Shown: piece by piece, positions 7,711-16,382 of the stretch | Layout: every line of letters starts with the position of its first letter | Numbering within the stretch: position 1 is the stretch's first letter | Source of the DNA: a bacterium | GTDB lineage: Bacteria > Desulfobacterota > JAPLJL01 | Reading direction: 5' to 3' | Length of the DNA stretch: 64,000 bases | Assembly: GCA_028713675.1 (NCBI GenBank) | Contig: JAQTNV010000005.1 | Location: forward strand, 42,793 to 106,792 | The notes under the pieces: model-generated | What the model was told of the DNA's origin: nothing | Database searches by the model: none | Seen by the model: only the letters and a program-made list of their open reading frames with translations | Made by a program: the position numbers and the translations under genes

Positions 7711-10104
7711 TTAGCTAATAACATTTTTCTCAACCAATTCTTTAAATTCATCTCCTGACATTTTCAGGAGTTTTTGAAATACATATTCATTATGTTCGCC
7801 GATTTTCGGGGTGAAGCGGTCGATTCCCCCCGGGGTTTCCGAAAGCTTCCACGGGGTGGTGTAATGAGCGACTTCCTCGCCTTCATCGGTTTTGGTCCAG
7901 ACCTCCCTGACGTTACGGGAAACGAGGTGCGGATCGGCGTCACCGTCCTCTATCCCCAGCACCGGCATCGCCGCGACCCCGGCCCCCTGCAGAAGGTCCA
8001 TGATTTCACGGGCGGTGCGCGCCTGGGTCCACTCGGAAATCAACTCATCCAGCTCACGGGAGTTTTTCAGCCGATGCCGGGGCTTCTGGAATCTCTCGTC
8101 CTTGATCCATTCCTGATGTCCAACGGCCCGGCAGAAAGCCTCCCACTCCGGCTCGGTCCCGACCGCGATCGAGACCCACTGGTCCTCGCCCTTCGTGGGG
8201 TAGATCCCATATGGGACCAGGTCGGGATGGTAATTCCCCATCGCTTCCGCCACCCGCCCGTTCATTAAATAGTCAAGGTAAGGTTTTCCCAGGAGAGCCA
8301 TGACCCCTTCAATCTGCGAAACATCGATGAACTGGCCCTTCCCGGTCCTTTCCCGGTAATGCAGGGCCGCGAGCGTGGCCAGAACCCCCTGGATCGCCAT
8401 GTTGGTATCGCCGTAACCGATGCTCATGAGGCCGGTCGCGCCTTCGCCGCGGTATCCGATCAGGCCCTCGAGCCCGGCATAGCCGGTGGCGATGGAGGCA
8501 AAGCCCTTCATCTCCGCAAGCGGCCCGGACTGGCCGGCCATAGACATCGAAACGGCGATGATCTTTTCGTTGACTTCCTTCAGGGCCCGGTACCCAAGCC
8601 CGTTCCGTTCCATCACGCCGGCGCTGAAATTATCCATGATCACGTCGCTCACCCGTGCCAGGCGTTTGACCAGTTCCACCCCTCCCGGCTGCTTGATGTC
8701 GATCGTGATGGAAAGTTTGTTTCGGTTGTTCTGGCGGAAAAAATGCCGAAGGTAGGGCATGAGCCGCATCAGGTCCTGGCGGGCGCTGGTTTCAACCTTG
8801 ATTACTTCCGCCCCCATATCCGCCAGGATCTGGGCCGCCATCGGCCCGGCCCAGTTCCAACCGAAATCGATGATCCGGTAGCCGGCCAGCGGCCGCGCGA
8901 GTTTCTCCCCCGCCGGGGCCGGCCGGGCGGAGGATTTCCAGACCGTTTTTTCGAAAAGAATTTCCCGGTTGTGCTCACCCAGCCGGGGAGAAGATTTCTC
9001 GATCCTCCAGGGGGTTTCAGACATCAGGTAGGACATCCCCGGCATTTTTACCTGCCCCAGGATACCGTGTTCGATTGAGGCCCAGAATTTCCTTTCGACA
9101 AAGTGGGGATCCTTCACCACCTCGTCCACCCGGTTCACCGCCCCCATGGTCAGGTCATGTTCCATGGCCATATCCATCAGCTCCCGGCGGGTGAACGACA
9201 TGAGCCAGGGTTTGAAGACCGCGTCGCCGGCGTCGGGGTTGTGGATCCCCAGCGTCATGGCATTCCGCATCTCCTGATCCTTCGACCATTCCGGCTCCCC
9301 CATGATCTTGATCAGTTTTTTCCACTGCTTGGGCGACTGGCTGGCAATGCAGAAGTAACCGTCCTTGCAGGGGAAAAACCCGGTGGGATAGATACTGACC
9401 TGTTGCCGCGTCCCCCGCCGCTTCCAGCCGACCTTGGCTTCCCGGGTAACCAGGGACATCCCGCGGCAGTAATAAAGCATTACCTCGGCGGCAGCCACGT
9501 CCACGTGCTGGCCCCGCCCGGTTTTCCGTCGGGCGAGAAGCGCGGTCAGGGCCGCCGCCGCCCCGTGCAGGGCGGCCTGGAACTCGCATTGTTCATAAGG
9601 GATTGAAAGCGGCTCCTTCCCGGGAGTTCCGAGCACGATGCTCAGGGAACCCAGGGCCGAAGCGGACAGATCGTAGCCCCGGTAATTCCGGTACGGTCCG
9701 GTCCTTCCGAACGGGCTCAGCGAGAGCATCACCAGGCCGTGGTTAATCCGGGCCAGCTCCGGAAAGGAAAATCCCGCGGCTTCAAGATCCGCGGCGGAGG
9801 CTCCGCCCTCCGCCAGCAGGTCCGCTTCCCGCAGAAGTTCCCGGAAAGCGGCCCGGCCATCTTCTTTCCGGAGGTCCAGCGTAATCCCCCGCTTCCCCGC
9901 GTTCAGATAGGCAAAATAGCCGCTGGACTCCCGGTCGGGCCGGTCTCCGCCGAAGGGTCCATATTTGCGGGTGGGATCGCCCGCCGGAGTTTCCACTTTG
10001 ATTACTTCCGCACCCAGGTCGGCCAGGAGACGGGAGGCAAACGATACGGCCGTCCCGCCCCCGTATTCCACAACTCGTAATCCGTTTAAGGCTTGATCAT
10101 TCAT
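7711..10104 (-). CDS. Double-domain class III CoA-transferase (two fused CaiB/BaiF units), copy B
   Basis: A 797-residue paralogue of the next gene, built the same way from two CaiB/BaiF units, and clearly a tandem duplicate: long stretches such as FGWNWAGP, DNFSAGVMERNGL and YPTKGEDQWVSIAVGTE are shared. Unit 2 keeps the presumed catalytic aspartate (GYGDTNMAIQG). In unit 1 the matching position is glutamate (QCEFQAALHG), while copy A has aspartate there. If that alignment is right, unit 1 of copy B may be inactive or altered. The ATG at 10104 has only a weak GGAAA site. The two copies could form a heteromer, or act on two acids of the same pathway. Confidence 0.9.
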   Translation of the reverse strand: MNDQALNGLRVVEYGGGTAVSFASRLLADLGAEVIKVETPAGDPTRKYGPFGGDRPDRESSGYFAYLNAGKRGITLDLRKEDGRAAFRELLREADLLAEGGASAADLEAAGFSFPELARINHGLVMLSLSPFGRTGPYRNYRGYDLSASALGSLSIVLGTPGKEPLSIPYEQCEFQAALHGAAAALTALLARRKTGRGQHVDVAAAEVMLYYCRGMSLVTREAKVGWKRRGTRQQVSIYPTGFFPCKDGYFCIASQSPKQWKKLIKIMGEPEWSKDQEMRNAMTLGIHNPDAGDAVFKPWLMSFTRRELMDMAMEHDLTMGAVNRVDEVVKDPHFVERKFWASIEHGILGQVKMPGMSYLMSETPWRIEKSSPRLGEHNREILFEKTVWKSSARPAPAGEKLARPLAGYRIIDFGWNWAGPMAAQILADMGAEVIKVETSARQDLMRLMPYLRHFFRQNNRNKLSITIDIKQPGGVELVKRLARVSDVIMDNFSAGVMERNGLGYRALKEVNEKIIAVSMSMAGQSGPLAEMKGFASIATGYAGLEGLIGYRGEGATGLMSIGYGDTNMAIQGVLATLAALHYRERTGKGQFIDVSQIEGVMALLGKPYLDYLMNGRVAEAMGNYHPDLVPYGIYPTKGEDQWVSIAVGTEPEWEAFCRAVGHQEWIKDERFQKPRHRLKNSRELDELISEWTQARTAREIMDLLQGAGVAAMPVLGIEDGDADPHLVSRNVREVWTKTDEGEEVAHYTTPWKLSETPGGIDRFTPKIGEHNEYVFQKLLKMSGDEFKELVEKNVIS

Positions 10105-10125
10105 ATATTTCCGTTTTGATTTATT

Positions 10126-10221
10126 AAAGCGAGAAACGCGAGAAAAGCGGGAAAAGTTGGACAGGTAAAACCACTTTCTTAAAAACCTTTCACGCCTTTC
10201 CCGCCTTCACCTTTTCTCGCT
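10126..10221. repeat. GCGAGAAA/TTTCTCGC inverted repeat
   Basis: The left arm (10126-10156) is a run of GCGAGAAA and GCGGGAAAAG units. The right arm (about 10188-10221) is their complement (CTTTCCCGCC, CTTTTCTCGCTT). The arms could form a long imperfect hairpin between the small protein gene and the CoA-transferase. Shorter relatives occur at about 39851-39885 and 61520-61550. No U-run follows, so it is not a classical terminator. Confidence 0.6.
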
Positions 10222-10560
10222 TCAGCTTTTTGGGGCCGCGGCCTTTTTCCCGGGCATGAGCATGTGCTTGAGCAACCGGGGAATGGTCATGAGCGTGAAC
10301 TTGACCGAACTCACGGCGATGGAGAAAAACACCCGGATCCGGTTCTTGGAGTTCAGCATGAACTCGACGGTATTGTGGTTCTTGGCCAGCAGGAAAAACG
10401 AGACAAAATCCTCGTCCGACAGGTTGATGTTGTATTCCCAGAAAACCGGGGCGCCCATCTTGCCCTTGAAAACCAGGAGATTATCCTTGGTGGAAGCCAC
10501 CGCATCTCCGAGCGGCAGACTCAGGGTGTTTTCCCCTGTTCCAGTTGACCAGAATTTCAT
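10222..10560 (-). CDS. Small conserved protein paired with CrtI-like oxidoreductases (paralogue of 13962-14318)
   Basis: A 112-residue protein of no family I recognise. It shares a clear core with the 118-residue product of 13962-14318: K-G-x-M-GAPVFWEY, then DFVxFF, then S-x-NR, a hydrophobic C-terminal helix and a final PGKK. The C-terminal third (residues 78-100) is hydrophobic enough to dip into or lie along the membrane. There is no signal peptide. The gene begins one base after the stop of the CrtI-like gene 10562-12190, so the two are surely co-translated. The two small genes bracket the CrtI-like pair. A role as a small subunit or membrane tether of those flavoenzymes is inference. 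Confidence 0.8.
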   Translation of the reverse strand: MKFWSTGTGENTLSLPLGDAVASTKDNLLVFKGKMGAPVFWEYNINLSDEDFVSFFLLAKNHNTVEFMLNSKNRIRVFFSIAVSSVKFTLMTIPRLLKHMLMPGKKAAAPKS

Positions 10561-10561
10561 T

Positions 10562-12190
10562 TCACTTCACCAGTCCTTTCTTTCTTGCTTCCTTGATAAA
10601 ATCAGGTTCCTCCCACCACTTCTTTAATGACAAATCCCGGGCGACCACGCCCGCGGCGTTGTAGCCGCCGCCCAGGAGGACCATTCCGCCCGGCCAGGTA
10701 CTGGCCCCGGCCACGTAGAGGTTGGGGATCGGGGTTTTGTAGGAGGAACAGTAAATGTTCGGCCGGTTGGAAAGCATCTGGGTGGGAACATAAGCCCCGT
10801 GCTTGATTGAGCCTTTTTTCATGCTGGCCAGCTTTTCCTCGATATACCTGGGATGGTAGGAATAGCGGCGGATCACCTTGGCCTTCGCCAGGTTCGGGGC
10901 GTACTGGGTCCAGAACTTGAAGATCTCGTCGGCGTATTTATCCTTGACCTTCTCCCAGTCGCCTTCCTTGTTATCGTAGGGGGCCAGCGATTCCCAGCGG
11001 GCCACCGCGGAGCCGGGATGGACGTCCCAGGGGGCCTGGATCGGGTCCAGGTCGGTCAAGGTGCTGGCCGAACCCATCACCTCGAATTTCCCCCCCTGCA
11101 CCGCCTTGATATGCCGGAGCAGGTCGGCCACGGTTTCCACCCCCATGATCTTGATCAGGGACTTGTTCACGTCGGGATCGAACTCCGCGGCTTTGTACCG
11201 GGGCGGCTCGTTCAGGGCGAAATTCACGTTGAAAAGGCTTACCGATTCCCATTCCCAGGATTTGACCTGGGGGATCAATCCCCGGGAGGCCTTGGCGCAG
11301 ATGTCTTCCCCGACCATTTTTAAAAAGGTGGTTTGGGGGTCGGTGGTGGTGATGACGGCCCGGCCGTAATATTTATCTCCGTTGTCGAGTTCCACCCCCA
11401 CCGCCTTGCCGTCCGAGCAGATGATCTTGGTGACCTCGGCCGCCTCCAGGATGTCCGCCCCGTAGGTATTGCAGACCTTGTAAAGGGCGGAGGCGAAGGA
11501 GTGTGATCCGCCGACAATGATGGAGGTGTTAAGCATCCGGTTCACAAACAGGGGGAAGAGAAATCCCAGCCCGATCTCGGGGTCCAACCCCCACATCGTG
11601 CCCAGGTACATCAGGGCGGTTTTCAGGTATTCGTTCTCAAACCCGCACTTGTTCAGGATCTCGACGAAATTTTCCTCGGCCAGGTCGTTGACCTTCCGCC
11701 CGATCTCGCTGTTCATGTACATCACCACCATGTCCAGCATCGGCATGGGCATGGTGTAGGTGGCGGGGATCAGGGCCTCCTCGGTCAGGGCGTACCATTC
11801 CCGCATCACCTCCCGGTACCGGTCCGCGTCCTTTTTGGAAAACCTGGCGATGGACTGGGCGCTCTTCTCGATGTCGGCGTAGAGGGTCAGGGCCTTCCCG
11901 TCCTTGGTCAGGAGGGAGACCGCCGCCTCGGGCTTGATGTATTTGCAGCCGTATTCCTCGAGTTCCAGGTCTTTGTAAGGAGGCATCCATTCCATCATGA
12001 AGAGGAACGTGGCGTGCAGGTTGAAGCGAAAGCCCGCGAACTCGTCCGTCCAGAGCCCGCCCCCCGCCTCGTGAGTTTTTTCCAGGATCAGGACCTTGGC
12101 GCCGGCCTTGGCCAGATAACCGCCCGCGGTCATGCCGTTGGGCCCTGCCCCGATGATGATGACGTCGTAGTTGTCCCGGCTTCCTTTCAT
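10562..12190 (-). CDS. CrtI/phytoene-desaturase-like FAD oxidoreductase
   Basis: A 542-residue member of the phytoene desaturase/carotenoid isomerase/retinol saturase group (COG1233-like). Members add or remove hydrogen, or isomerise double bonds, in polyenes using FAD. The dinucleotide-binding motif is at the N-terminus ([19 protein letters not shown], residues 9-27). The second FAD contact is [10 protein letters not shown], and the C-terminal FAD motif is [13 protein letters not shown]. The length is typical. It follows the related gene 12214-13932 after 23 bases and precedes a small partner gene after one base. The start at 12190 has a GGAGA site. The substrate is unknown; carotenoid synthesis is not supported, because no phytoene synthase is in the window. 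Confidence 0.88.
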   Translation of the reverse strand: MKGSRDNYDVIIIGAGPNGMTAGGYLAKAGAKVLILEKTHEAGGGLWTDEFAGFRFNLHATFLFMMEWMPPYKDLELEEYGCKYIKPEAAVSLLTKDGKALTLYADIEKSAQSIARFSKKDADRYREVMREWYALTEEALIPATYTMPMPMLDMVVMYMNSEIGRKVNDLAEENFVEILNKCGFENEYLKTALMYLGTMWGLDPEIGLGFLFPLFVNRMLNTSIIVGGSHSFASALYKVCNTYGADILEAAEVTKIICSDGKAVGVELDNGDKYYGRAVITTTDPQTTFLKMVGEDICAKASRGLIPQVKSWEWESVSLFNVNFALNEPPRYKAAEFDPDVNKSLIKIMGVETVADLLRHIKAVQGGKFEVMGSASTLTDLDPIQAPWDVHPGSAVARWESLAPYDNKEGDWEKVKDKYADEIFKFWTQYAPNLAKAKVIRRYSYHPRYIEEKLASMKKGSIKHGAYVPTQMLSNRPNIYCSSYKTPIPNLYVAGASTWPGGMVLLGGGYNAAGVVARDLSLKKWWEEPDFIKEARKKGLVK

Positions 12191-12213
12191 TTGGCGATCT
12201 CCGCTAAGGTTGA

Positions 12214-13932
12214 TCAGTCAAGGGAAAGCTTGACTTCGATGCCTTTTTTCTTTAAAAACCTGAGTCCCGGGTCCAGGGCCTGGGCCTTCCACCAATCCTG
12301 CTTTTCCTTGATTTCCAGGTCCTGGGCGAGGATGTCGGCCGCGATATACCCGGCCCCGAGGTTGGTGTAGCCCGGGGGCCAGATCGAGTTGCAGAGATAG
12401 AGTTTGGGAAACGGGGTCCGGGGCGCCCCGCAGCCCTTGAAGGGCCGGTTGGACCCGAAGGCTTTCAGACCCACGTGCCCGCTGGTGGTGCTGCCCATCC
12501 CCTGGCTCGGGTTTTTCCGGTAATAATCCAGCGGCGAATTGCAGTAGCGGGCCACCACCGATTTTTTGATCTGGGGGAAGTACTGGGCCAGCAGGTTGTC
12601 GACCTTGTCGCCGTAGCTTTCCCGGAGCTCGTCCCATTTTTCCGCCCCGCCGTGCTCTGCGAGGTTGTAGGGAACGTTCGACCAGCTCATCATCGTGTAT
12701 TGTCCCGGGGGAGCCTGGGTGGGATCGGCCACGCAGAATCCCTGCACGGTGAGGCCGGTCACCACCGGGGGATCGGGCAGGCGGTCGTGCTCGAGGTCGT
12801 CCCGGAGACGGTAAAGATCCTTCACGGATTCGGCGCCGTAGTTGAAGCCGTAGGCGGTGTTGAGTTCCTTCGCCCGGGGCCACCCTTCCCAGTTCGGCGG
12901 CTCGTTTAAGACCCAGTAATTGGTGAAAAGCACGGTATCGTTATAGTCGTATTCCTTCACCCCTTTTTTCACCCAGTCGGGAAGCTTTTCCTCGCCGATC
13001 AGCCCCAGGAAAGTGGGATGGCAGGAAAGGTCGCTGACCACCGCGAGTTTGGCCCGCACCTCCGCTTCCGGGAAGGCCGAGTACTTGGAAAGGACCACCC
13101 CTTTGGCCTCGCCGTTTTCCATGATGATTTTGTCCACCGGGCAGCTCGCGAAGACCTTGCCCTGGTAGAAATTCAGGCAGCGTACGAGGGTATGGGTGAG
13201 CATGTGGGCTCCCCCTTTGCAGGTCCAGGTGAAGCTGTGGACCGGGGAGGCCACCGGATAGGTAATCGGCATGACCGCGTTCATCCCCTTCTCCCAGGGG
13301 TGGAAACCCGCCATGATGCAGTTTGCGAGGACCGCGGTCCTGATCTTCTCGTCCTCATAAACCGCCTCCGCCACCTCGAACCCGGTTTTCTGCATGATAT
13401 TTTCCGGGACTTCCGGCAGCACCGAGCGGAGCATGTCCGCCAACATGTCATTCTCGAGCAGGTCCTCAGGGCCAATGGTGCTCTGGGTGAAAAGGCTCGA
13501 GTGCATGAGCATCCCCAAAGTGGGGGCCAGGGCATTGAAGGCCTTTTTGAAAAACTCGGCGTCGTGGCGGTTGATGTCCTTCCAGTGCTCGTACTGTTTT
13601 CGGGCGTCCCAGTTGTGGAACATCACCACTTTCCTGTCCAGGAAAGGATGGAACATCCCCCATTCCCCGGAGGTCAGCATCTCGAGACCGAAGCGCTCAA
13701 GTTCCAGGTCTTCGTAAGCCGGCGACCAGAGGGTGACCAGGTTGCAGGCGCAGAGGTTGACCCGCACCGCGGGATGCATGGTTTCCTCGGTGCAGCAGCC
13801 GGTTCCGGCCTCGGTTCTCCTTTCGAAAACCGCCACCTTCAGGCCGGACTTGGCCAGGTAGGCACCGCAGGCCAGCCCGTTGATTCCTCCGCCGACGATA
13901 ATCACATCATATTCTTTGTTCAGCCCCGCCAT
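12214..13932 (-). CDS. CrtI/phytoene-desaturase-like FAD oxidoreductase
   Basis: A 572-residue paralogue of 10562-12190. The FAD motif is [19 protein letters not shown] at residues 8-26. Where CrtI has GGR, this protein has TGCCTEE, with two adjacent cysteines beside the flavin site; the pattern recurs in 27119-28636 and 28710-30260. The C-terminal FAD motif is [20 protein letters not shown]. The ATG at 13932 has AAAAGGAG. It lies 29 bases after the small gene 13962-14318 in the operon that starts at the TTGACCAGTCAA promoter. It probably works with the next gene on the same hydrophobic substrate, as a dehydrogenase, saturase or isomerase. Confidence 0.87.
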   Translation of the reverse strand: MAGLNKEYDVIIVGGGINGLACGAYLAKSGLKVAVFERRTEAGTGCCTEETMHPAVRVNLCACNLVTLWSPAYEDLELERFGLEMLTSGEWGMFHPFLDRKVVMFHNWDARKQYEHWKDINRHDAEFFKKAFNALAPTLGMLMHSSLFTQSTIGPEDLLENDMLADMLRSVLPEVPENIMQKTGFEVAEAVYEDEKIRTAVLANCIMAGFHPWEKGMNAVMPITYPVASPVHSFTWTCKGGAHMLTHTLVRCLNFYQGKVFASCPVDKIIMENGEAKGVVLSKYSAFPEAEVRAKLAVVSDLSCHPTFLGLIGEEKLPDWVKKGVKEYDYNDTVLFTNYWVLNEPPNWEGWPRAKELNTAYGFNYGAESVKDLYRLRDDLEHDRLPDPPVVTGLTVQGFCVADPTQAPPGQYTMMSWSNVPYNLAEHGGAEKWDELRESYGDKVDNLLAQYFPQIKKSVVARYCNSPLDYYRKNPSQGMGSTTSGHVGLKAFGSNRPFKGCGAPRTPFPKLYLCNSIWPPGYTNLGAGYIAADILAQDLEIKEKQDWWKAQALDPGLRFLKKKGIEVKLSLD

Positions 13933-13961
13933 TTTCAGCTCCTTTTCCGGAATTCAGGAAA

Positions 13962-14318
13962 TTACTTGCTCGGCTGTTCCTGGGGATTGGACACCTGTTT
14001 TTTCCCGGGTAAAACCATTTTCACGACCGCCAGCGCCGAAAGCAGAAGAAACGTGGTCACGTTCTTCACCACCCGGTAATAAATTTTCCAGCGGTTGGGG
14101 GAATGAATGATGAAATCCACCGCCCCGTTTCCCTTGGTAAGCAAGCTGAAGAAATCGACAAAGTCCGCCTCGGTCATGGTGACTTTGTATTCCCAGAAAA
14201 CCGGGGCGCCCATCACCCCCTTGATGATGATTCCCTCATCGCATTTTTCGACGCCTTCATATTCCTGCAGGTTCAGACTCAGGACCCTTTTCCCCAGGCC
14301 TTTTGACCAGAGATCCAT
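13962..14318 (-). CDS. Small conserved protein paired with CrtI-like oxidoreductases (paralogue of 10222-10560)
   Basis: A 118-residue unrecognised protein and the first gene of its operon, with a very strong AAGGAGG site. The core GVMGAPVFWEY, DFVDFF and SPNR matches the paralogue at 10222-10560. Residues 85-108 form a hydrophobic helix (FLLLSALAVVKMVLPGKK) that suggests membrane association. The two small genes flank the two CrtI-like genes as small, large, large, small, which points to one small partner per large enzyme. Function unknown. Confidence 0.8.
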   Translation of the reverse strand: MDLWSKGLGKRVLSLNLQEYEGVEKCDEGIIIKGVMGAPVFWEYKVTMTEADFVDFFSLLTKGNGAVDFIIHSPNRWKIYYRVVKNVTTFLLLSALAVVKMVLPGKKQVSNPQEQPSK

Positions 14319-14421
14319 AATTACCTCCTTTTTCTAAATATAAAACCTATTAGAATCTATAGAATATTTTATAAAAACATTGGGAATCCGAGAAAATTTG
14401 ACCATTTGTTCAGAATTTAAT

Positions 14422-14465
14422 TTGACCAGTCAACCAACTTTATAGCAATTAAAATTCATTGTCAA
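14422..14465 (-). promoter_or_regulatory. Promoter with TetR-type palindromic operator for the 14318 operon
   Basis: On the minus strand TTGACA (14460-14465) is followed by a -10-like TAAAGT 17 bases on (14437-14442; TATAAA overlaps it at 14439-14444). The near-palindrome TTGACCAGTCAA (14422-14433) lies where transcription should start. About 60 bases around it closely match the region at 20890-20960. A half site (TTTGACC) recurs at 14397-14403. The tetR gene ends 40 bases away, so control of this promoter by that TetR is a reasonable inference. Confidence 0.6.
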
Positions 14466-14504
14466 TTAAATTAAATAATTTAATTTTAAATAATCCTTAT
14501 TGTT

Positions 14505-15164
14505 TTATTTTTCTAAAAGATATCCATAGACCATTTCTTCAATGGCTTTGGACAAAATCTCTTGATCAAATTGTTTTCCATATAATATCTGGTTGAGCGC
14601 TACCCCCGCTATTGAAGATATCATGATAAAGGCCGCCTCTTGAGGATCACGTTTTTTGAAAATCCCTCGTTTTATCCCCTCCGCGATGACAATGGCGGAA
14701 ATATTCCTCAGATGCTTATGAAGGGATTGGTTGAAATCGGCTATTGCCGGATTGTGCGGAATTTGGCACCAGAATTCCAGCACTACGTAAAAGATGGTCG
14801 GATTATCGTCGACCATGGCCAGGAGCGCCCGGATCCCCCCGTGGATCAGTCTGACGAGGTCGATCTCCGGGTTTGCATAATACTGTTCCAGTCTTTCATA
14901 AACCCCTTCTTCCACCAATTCATTCGGCAATCCGTAAATGGTCTTGGTATTGGCAATAACATCGTCGCGCATCCGGCGGATGACGGAGACCAGAAGATCT
15001 TCCCGGTTTTTAAAATAATAAGACGCGATCCCCTTGGAAAGCCCGGCTTCCTGGGAAACATCCTCGAGCGTGACCCGGTGATAACCTTTGCTGGCGATGC
15101 ACTTCATCGCCGCCTGGGTCAGCTGTTCCCGGCGGATATCGCCGATCCCGATTTTTGGAGACAT
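14505..15164 (-). CDS. TetR/AcrR-family transcriptional regulator
   Basis: A 219-residue repressor of typical length. The N-terminal helix-turn-helix spans about residues 12-58 (MKCIASKGYHRVTLEDVSQEAG, then LSKGIASYYFKNREDLL), the classical TetR_N pattern. The rest is an all-helical ligand and dimer domain, ending in IEEMVYGYLLEK. Its gene is last in the run FadL, OYE, amidohydrolase, MaoC, tetR, 25 bases after the MaoC-like gene. Two promoters in the window carry the palindrome TTGACCRGTCAA over the predicted start point, one of them that of its own operon, so autoregulation plus control of the CrtI/CoA-transferase operon is likely. In related systems the inducer is often an acyl-CoA or hydrophobic compound; here it is unknown. 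Confidence 0.9.
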   Translation of the reverse strand: MSPKIGIGDIRREQLTQAAMKCIASKGYHRVTLEDVSQEAGLSKGIASYYFKNREDLLVSVIRRMRDDVIANTKTIYGLPNELVEEGVYERLEQYYANPEIDLVRLIHGGIRALLAMVDDNPTIFYVVLEFWCQIPHNPAIADFNQSLHKHLRNISAIVIAEGIKRGIFKKRDPQEAAFIMISSIAGVALNQILYGKQFDQEILSKAIEEMVYGYLLEK

Positions 15165-15189
15165 TTTATAATCCTCGCTTTTTCTTCCC

Positions 15190-16368
15190 TTATTTGCCCC
15201 GCGAAAGCAATACCACTTCGGCTTCCCCGGTGGTAGTAATATCTTTTCTCTGGTTGACGGTCCAGACCTCGCACTTGACCACGTGGTCTTTCCCGTCGAC
15301 GAATTTTTCCAGGACTTTCCCGTGGCACCAGGTGGTATCGCCCATCAGGTTAAACTTGGGGTACCGCTGGGTGAGCTTCCGGAGTAGACCTTCATCACCC
15401 ATCCAGTTCATCATCATCTGAATCTGCCAGTTGGTCCGCTCGTAACCCGATTCGTAAGCCCCCGCCAGCCCCAGAATTTTCCGGGAGCGGTCGTTGCTCC
15501 AGTGGATGGCCACCGGCGGCTCGGGCACCCCCTGTTCGTTGTAAAAAGGCAGTTTGGGCTGGGCCATGATCTGCATGTTCCAGAGGTGATGTCCGACAAT
15601 CCAGCCTCCCGGCGACATCACCGACTCGTAGGCGAACTTGCTGGTCTGGGTGGTCGGGCCCTTGACTAAAAAAGGAATCTCTTCGCCGATTTGGACGTCT
15701 TCCCAGTAGCGGATCTCCGCGCCCCGGACTACTTCTTTCCCGTAATCCTCGTAGATCTTGGCCAGGTCTTCCTTGGTATATTCGGCGAGCTTGATATCAT
15801 CGTATTTGCCCGCTTTCTTCGAGCTCGACCTTTCAAAACGGTGCCACTCAGTCATGTATGTGCCGACATCCTCTCCTTTCTGGTTCTTCACGCGGGTCTC
15901 GTACTTCTGAAGCACCGCCTTGCCTCCGGCGAACTTGCTCGGGATCTCTTCTGCCTCAATCAGAAAGGTGTGGGTGTCCAGCAGGTCTCCGATCATCATC
16001 GGGCGTTTCCATTCGTAAGTGGACTGACGCCAGATGGTATGCACGCCGGGCAGCCCCTCCATCGCCCCATTGCAACGCTCGGTCAGGGAGAGCATCCCCG
16101 GGGGGCAGATTCTCCCGCCCCAGCGGGTTTTTTTTGCGTATTCCTCGTCATAAAAAAGCGGGGAGAGGTGGGCGATGCCGAGGGCGTAGCGGATGGCCAG
16201 CTCCTCGGTCAAGACCCGGTCCACCAGCCCGAAGGGAATGAAATATTTCGCCCAGGGCAGCTTCCGGACGAAATCGGGCACCTTGTCCCTCTCGGTTCCC
16301 ACCTTCTTTTTCAGGCGGGCCAGAGCCGCGTCGGTAATTTTCCCGAATTCCTCGAAATCCTTGGCCAT
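15190..16368 (-). CDS. MaoC-like / FAS1-type double hot-dog dehydratase
   Basis: A 392-residue protein with two hot-dog units, resembling acyl-CoA dehydratases with a FAS1-like N-terminal domain. The N-unit has YALGIAHLSPLFYDEEYA followed by WGGRICPPGML, which fits the family outline. The usual hydratase residues (G-D-x-N-P-x-H) are not kept: aspartate, asparagine and histidine are replaced. The C-unit spans about residues 220-392. The open frame extends upstream across the end of the amidohydrolase gene, but the ATG at 16368 has a perfect AAAGGAGG site and leaves 14 bases after that gene's stop, so it is the start. An acyl-CoA hydratase or dehydratase role fits the neighbours; the altered site means it could instead be a binding or partner subunit. 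Confidence 0.8.
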   Translation of the reverse strand: MAKDFEEFGKITDAALARLKKKVGTERDKVPDFVRKLPWAKYFIPFGLVDRVLTEELAIRYALGIAHLSPLFYDEEYAKKTRWGGRICPPGMLSLTERCNGAMEGLPGVHTIWRQSTYEWKRPMMIGDLLDTHTFLIEAEEIPSKFAGGKAVLQKYETRVKNQKGEDVGTYMTEWHRFERSSSKKAGKYDDIKLAEYTKEDLAKIYEDYGKEVVRGAEIRYWEDVQIGEEIPFLVKGPTTQTSKFAYESVMSPGGWIVGHHLWNMQIMAQPKLPFYNEQGVPEPPVAIHWSNDRSRKILGLAGAYESGYERTNWQIQMMMNWMGDEGLLRKLTQRYPKFNLMGDTTWCHGKVLEKFVDGKDHVVKCEVWTVNQRKDITTTGEAEVVLLSRGK

Positions 16369-16382
16369 GTTTCCCTCCTTTA

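Noticed and set aside
10562-13932. Carotenoid biosynthesis cluster
   Set aside because: CrtI-like proteins alone do not show carotenoid synthesis. No phytoene synthase, lycopene cyclase or GGPP synthase was seen, and the neighbours are CoA-handling enzymes.
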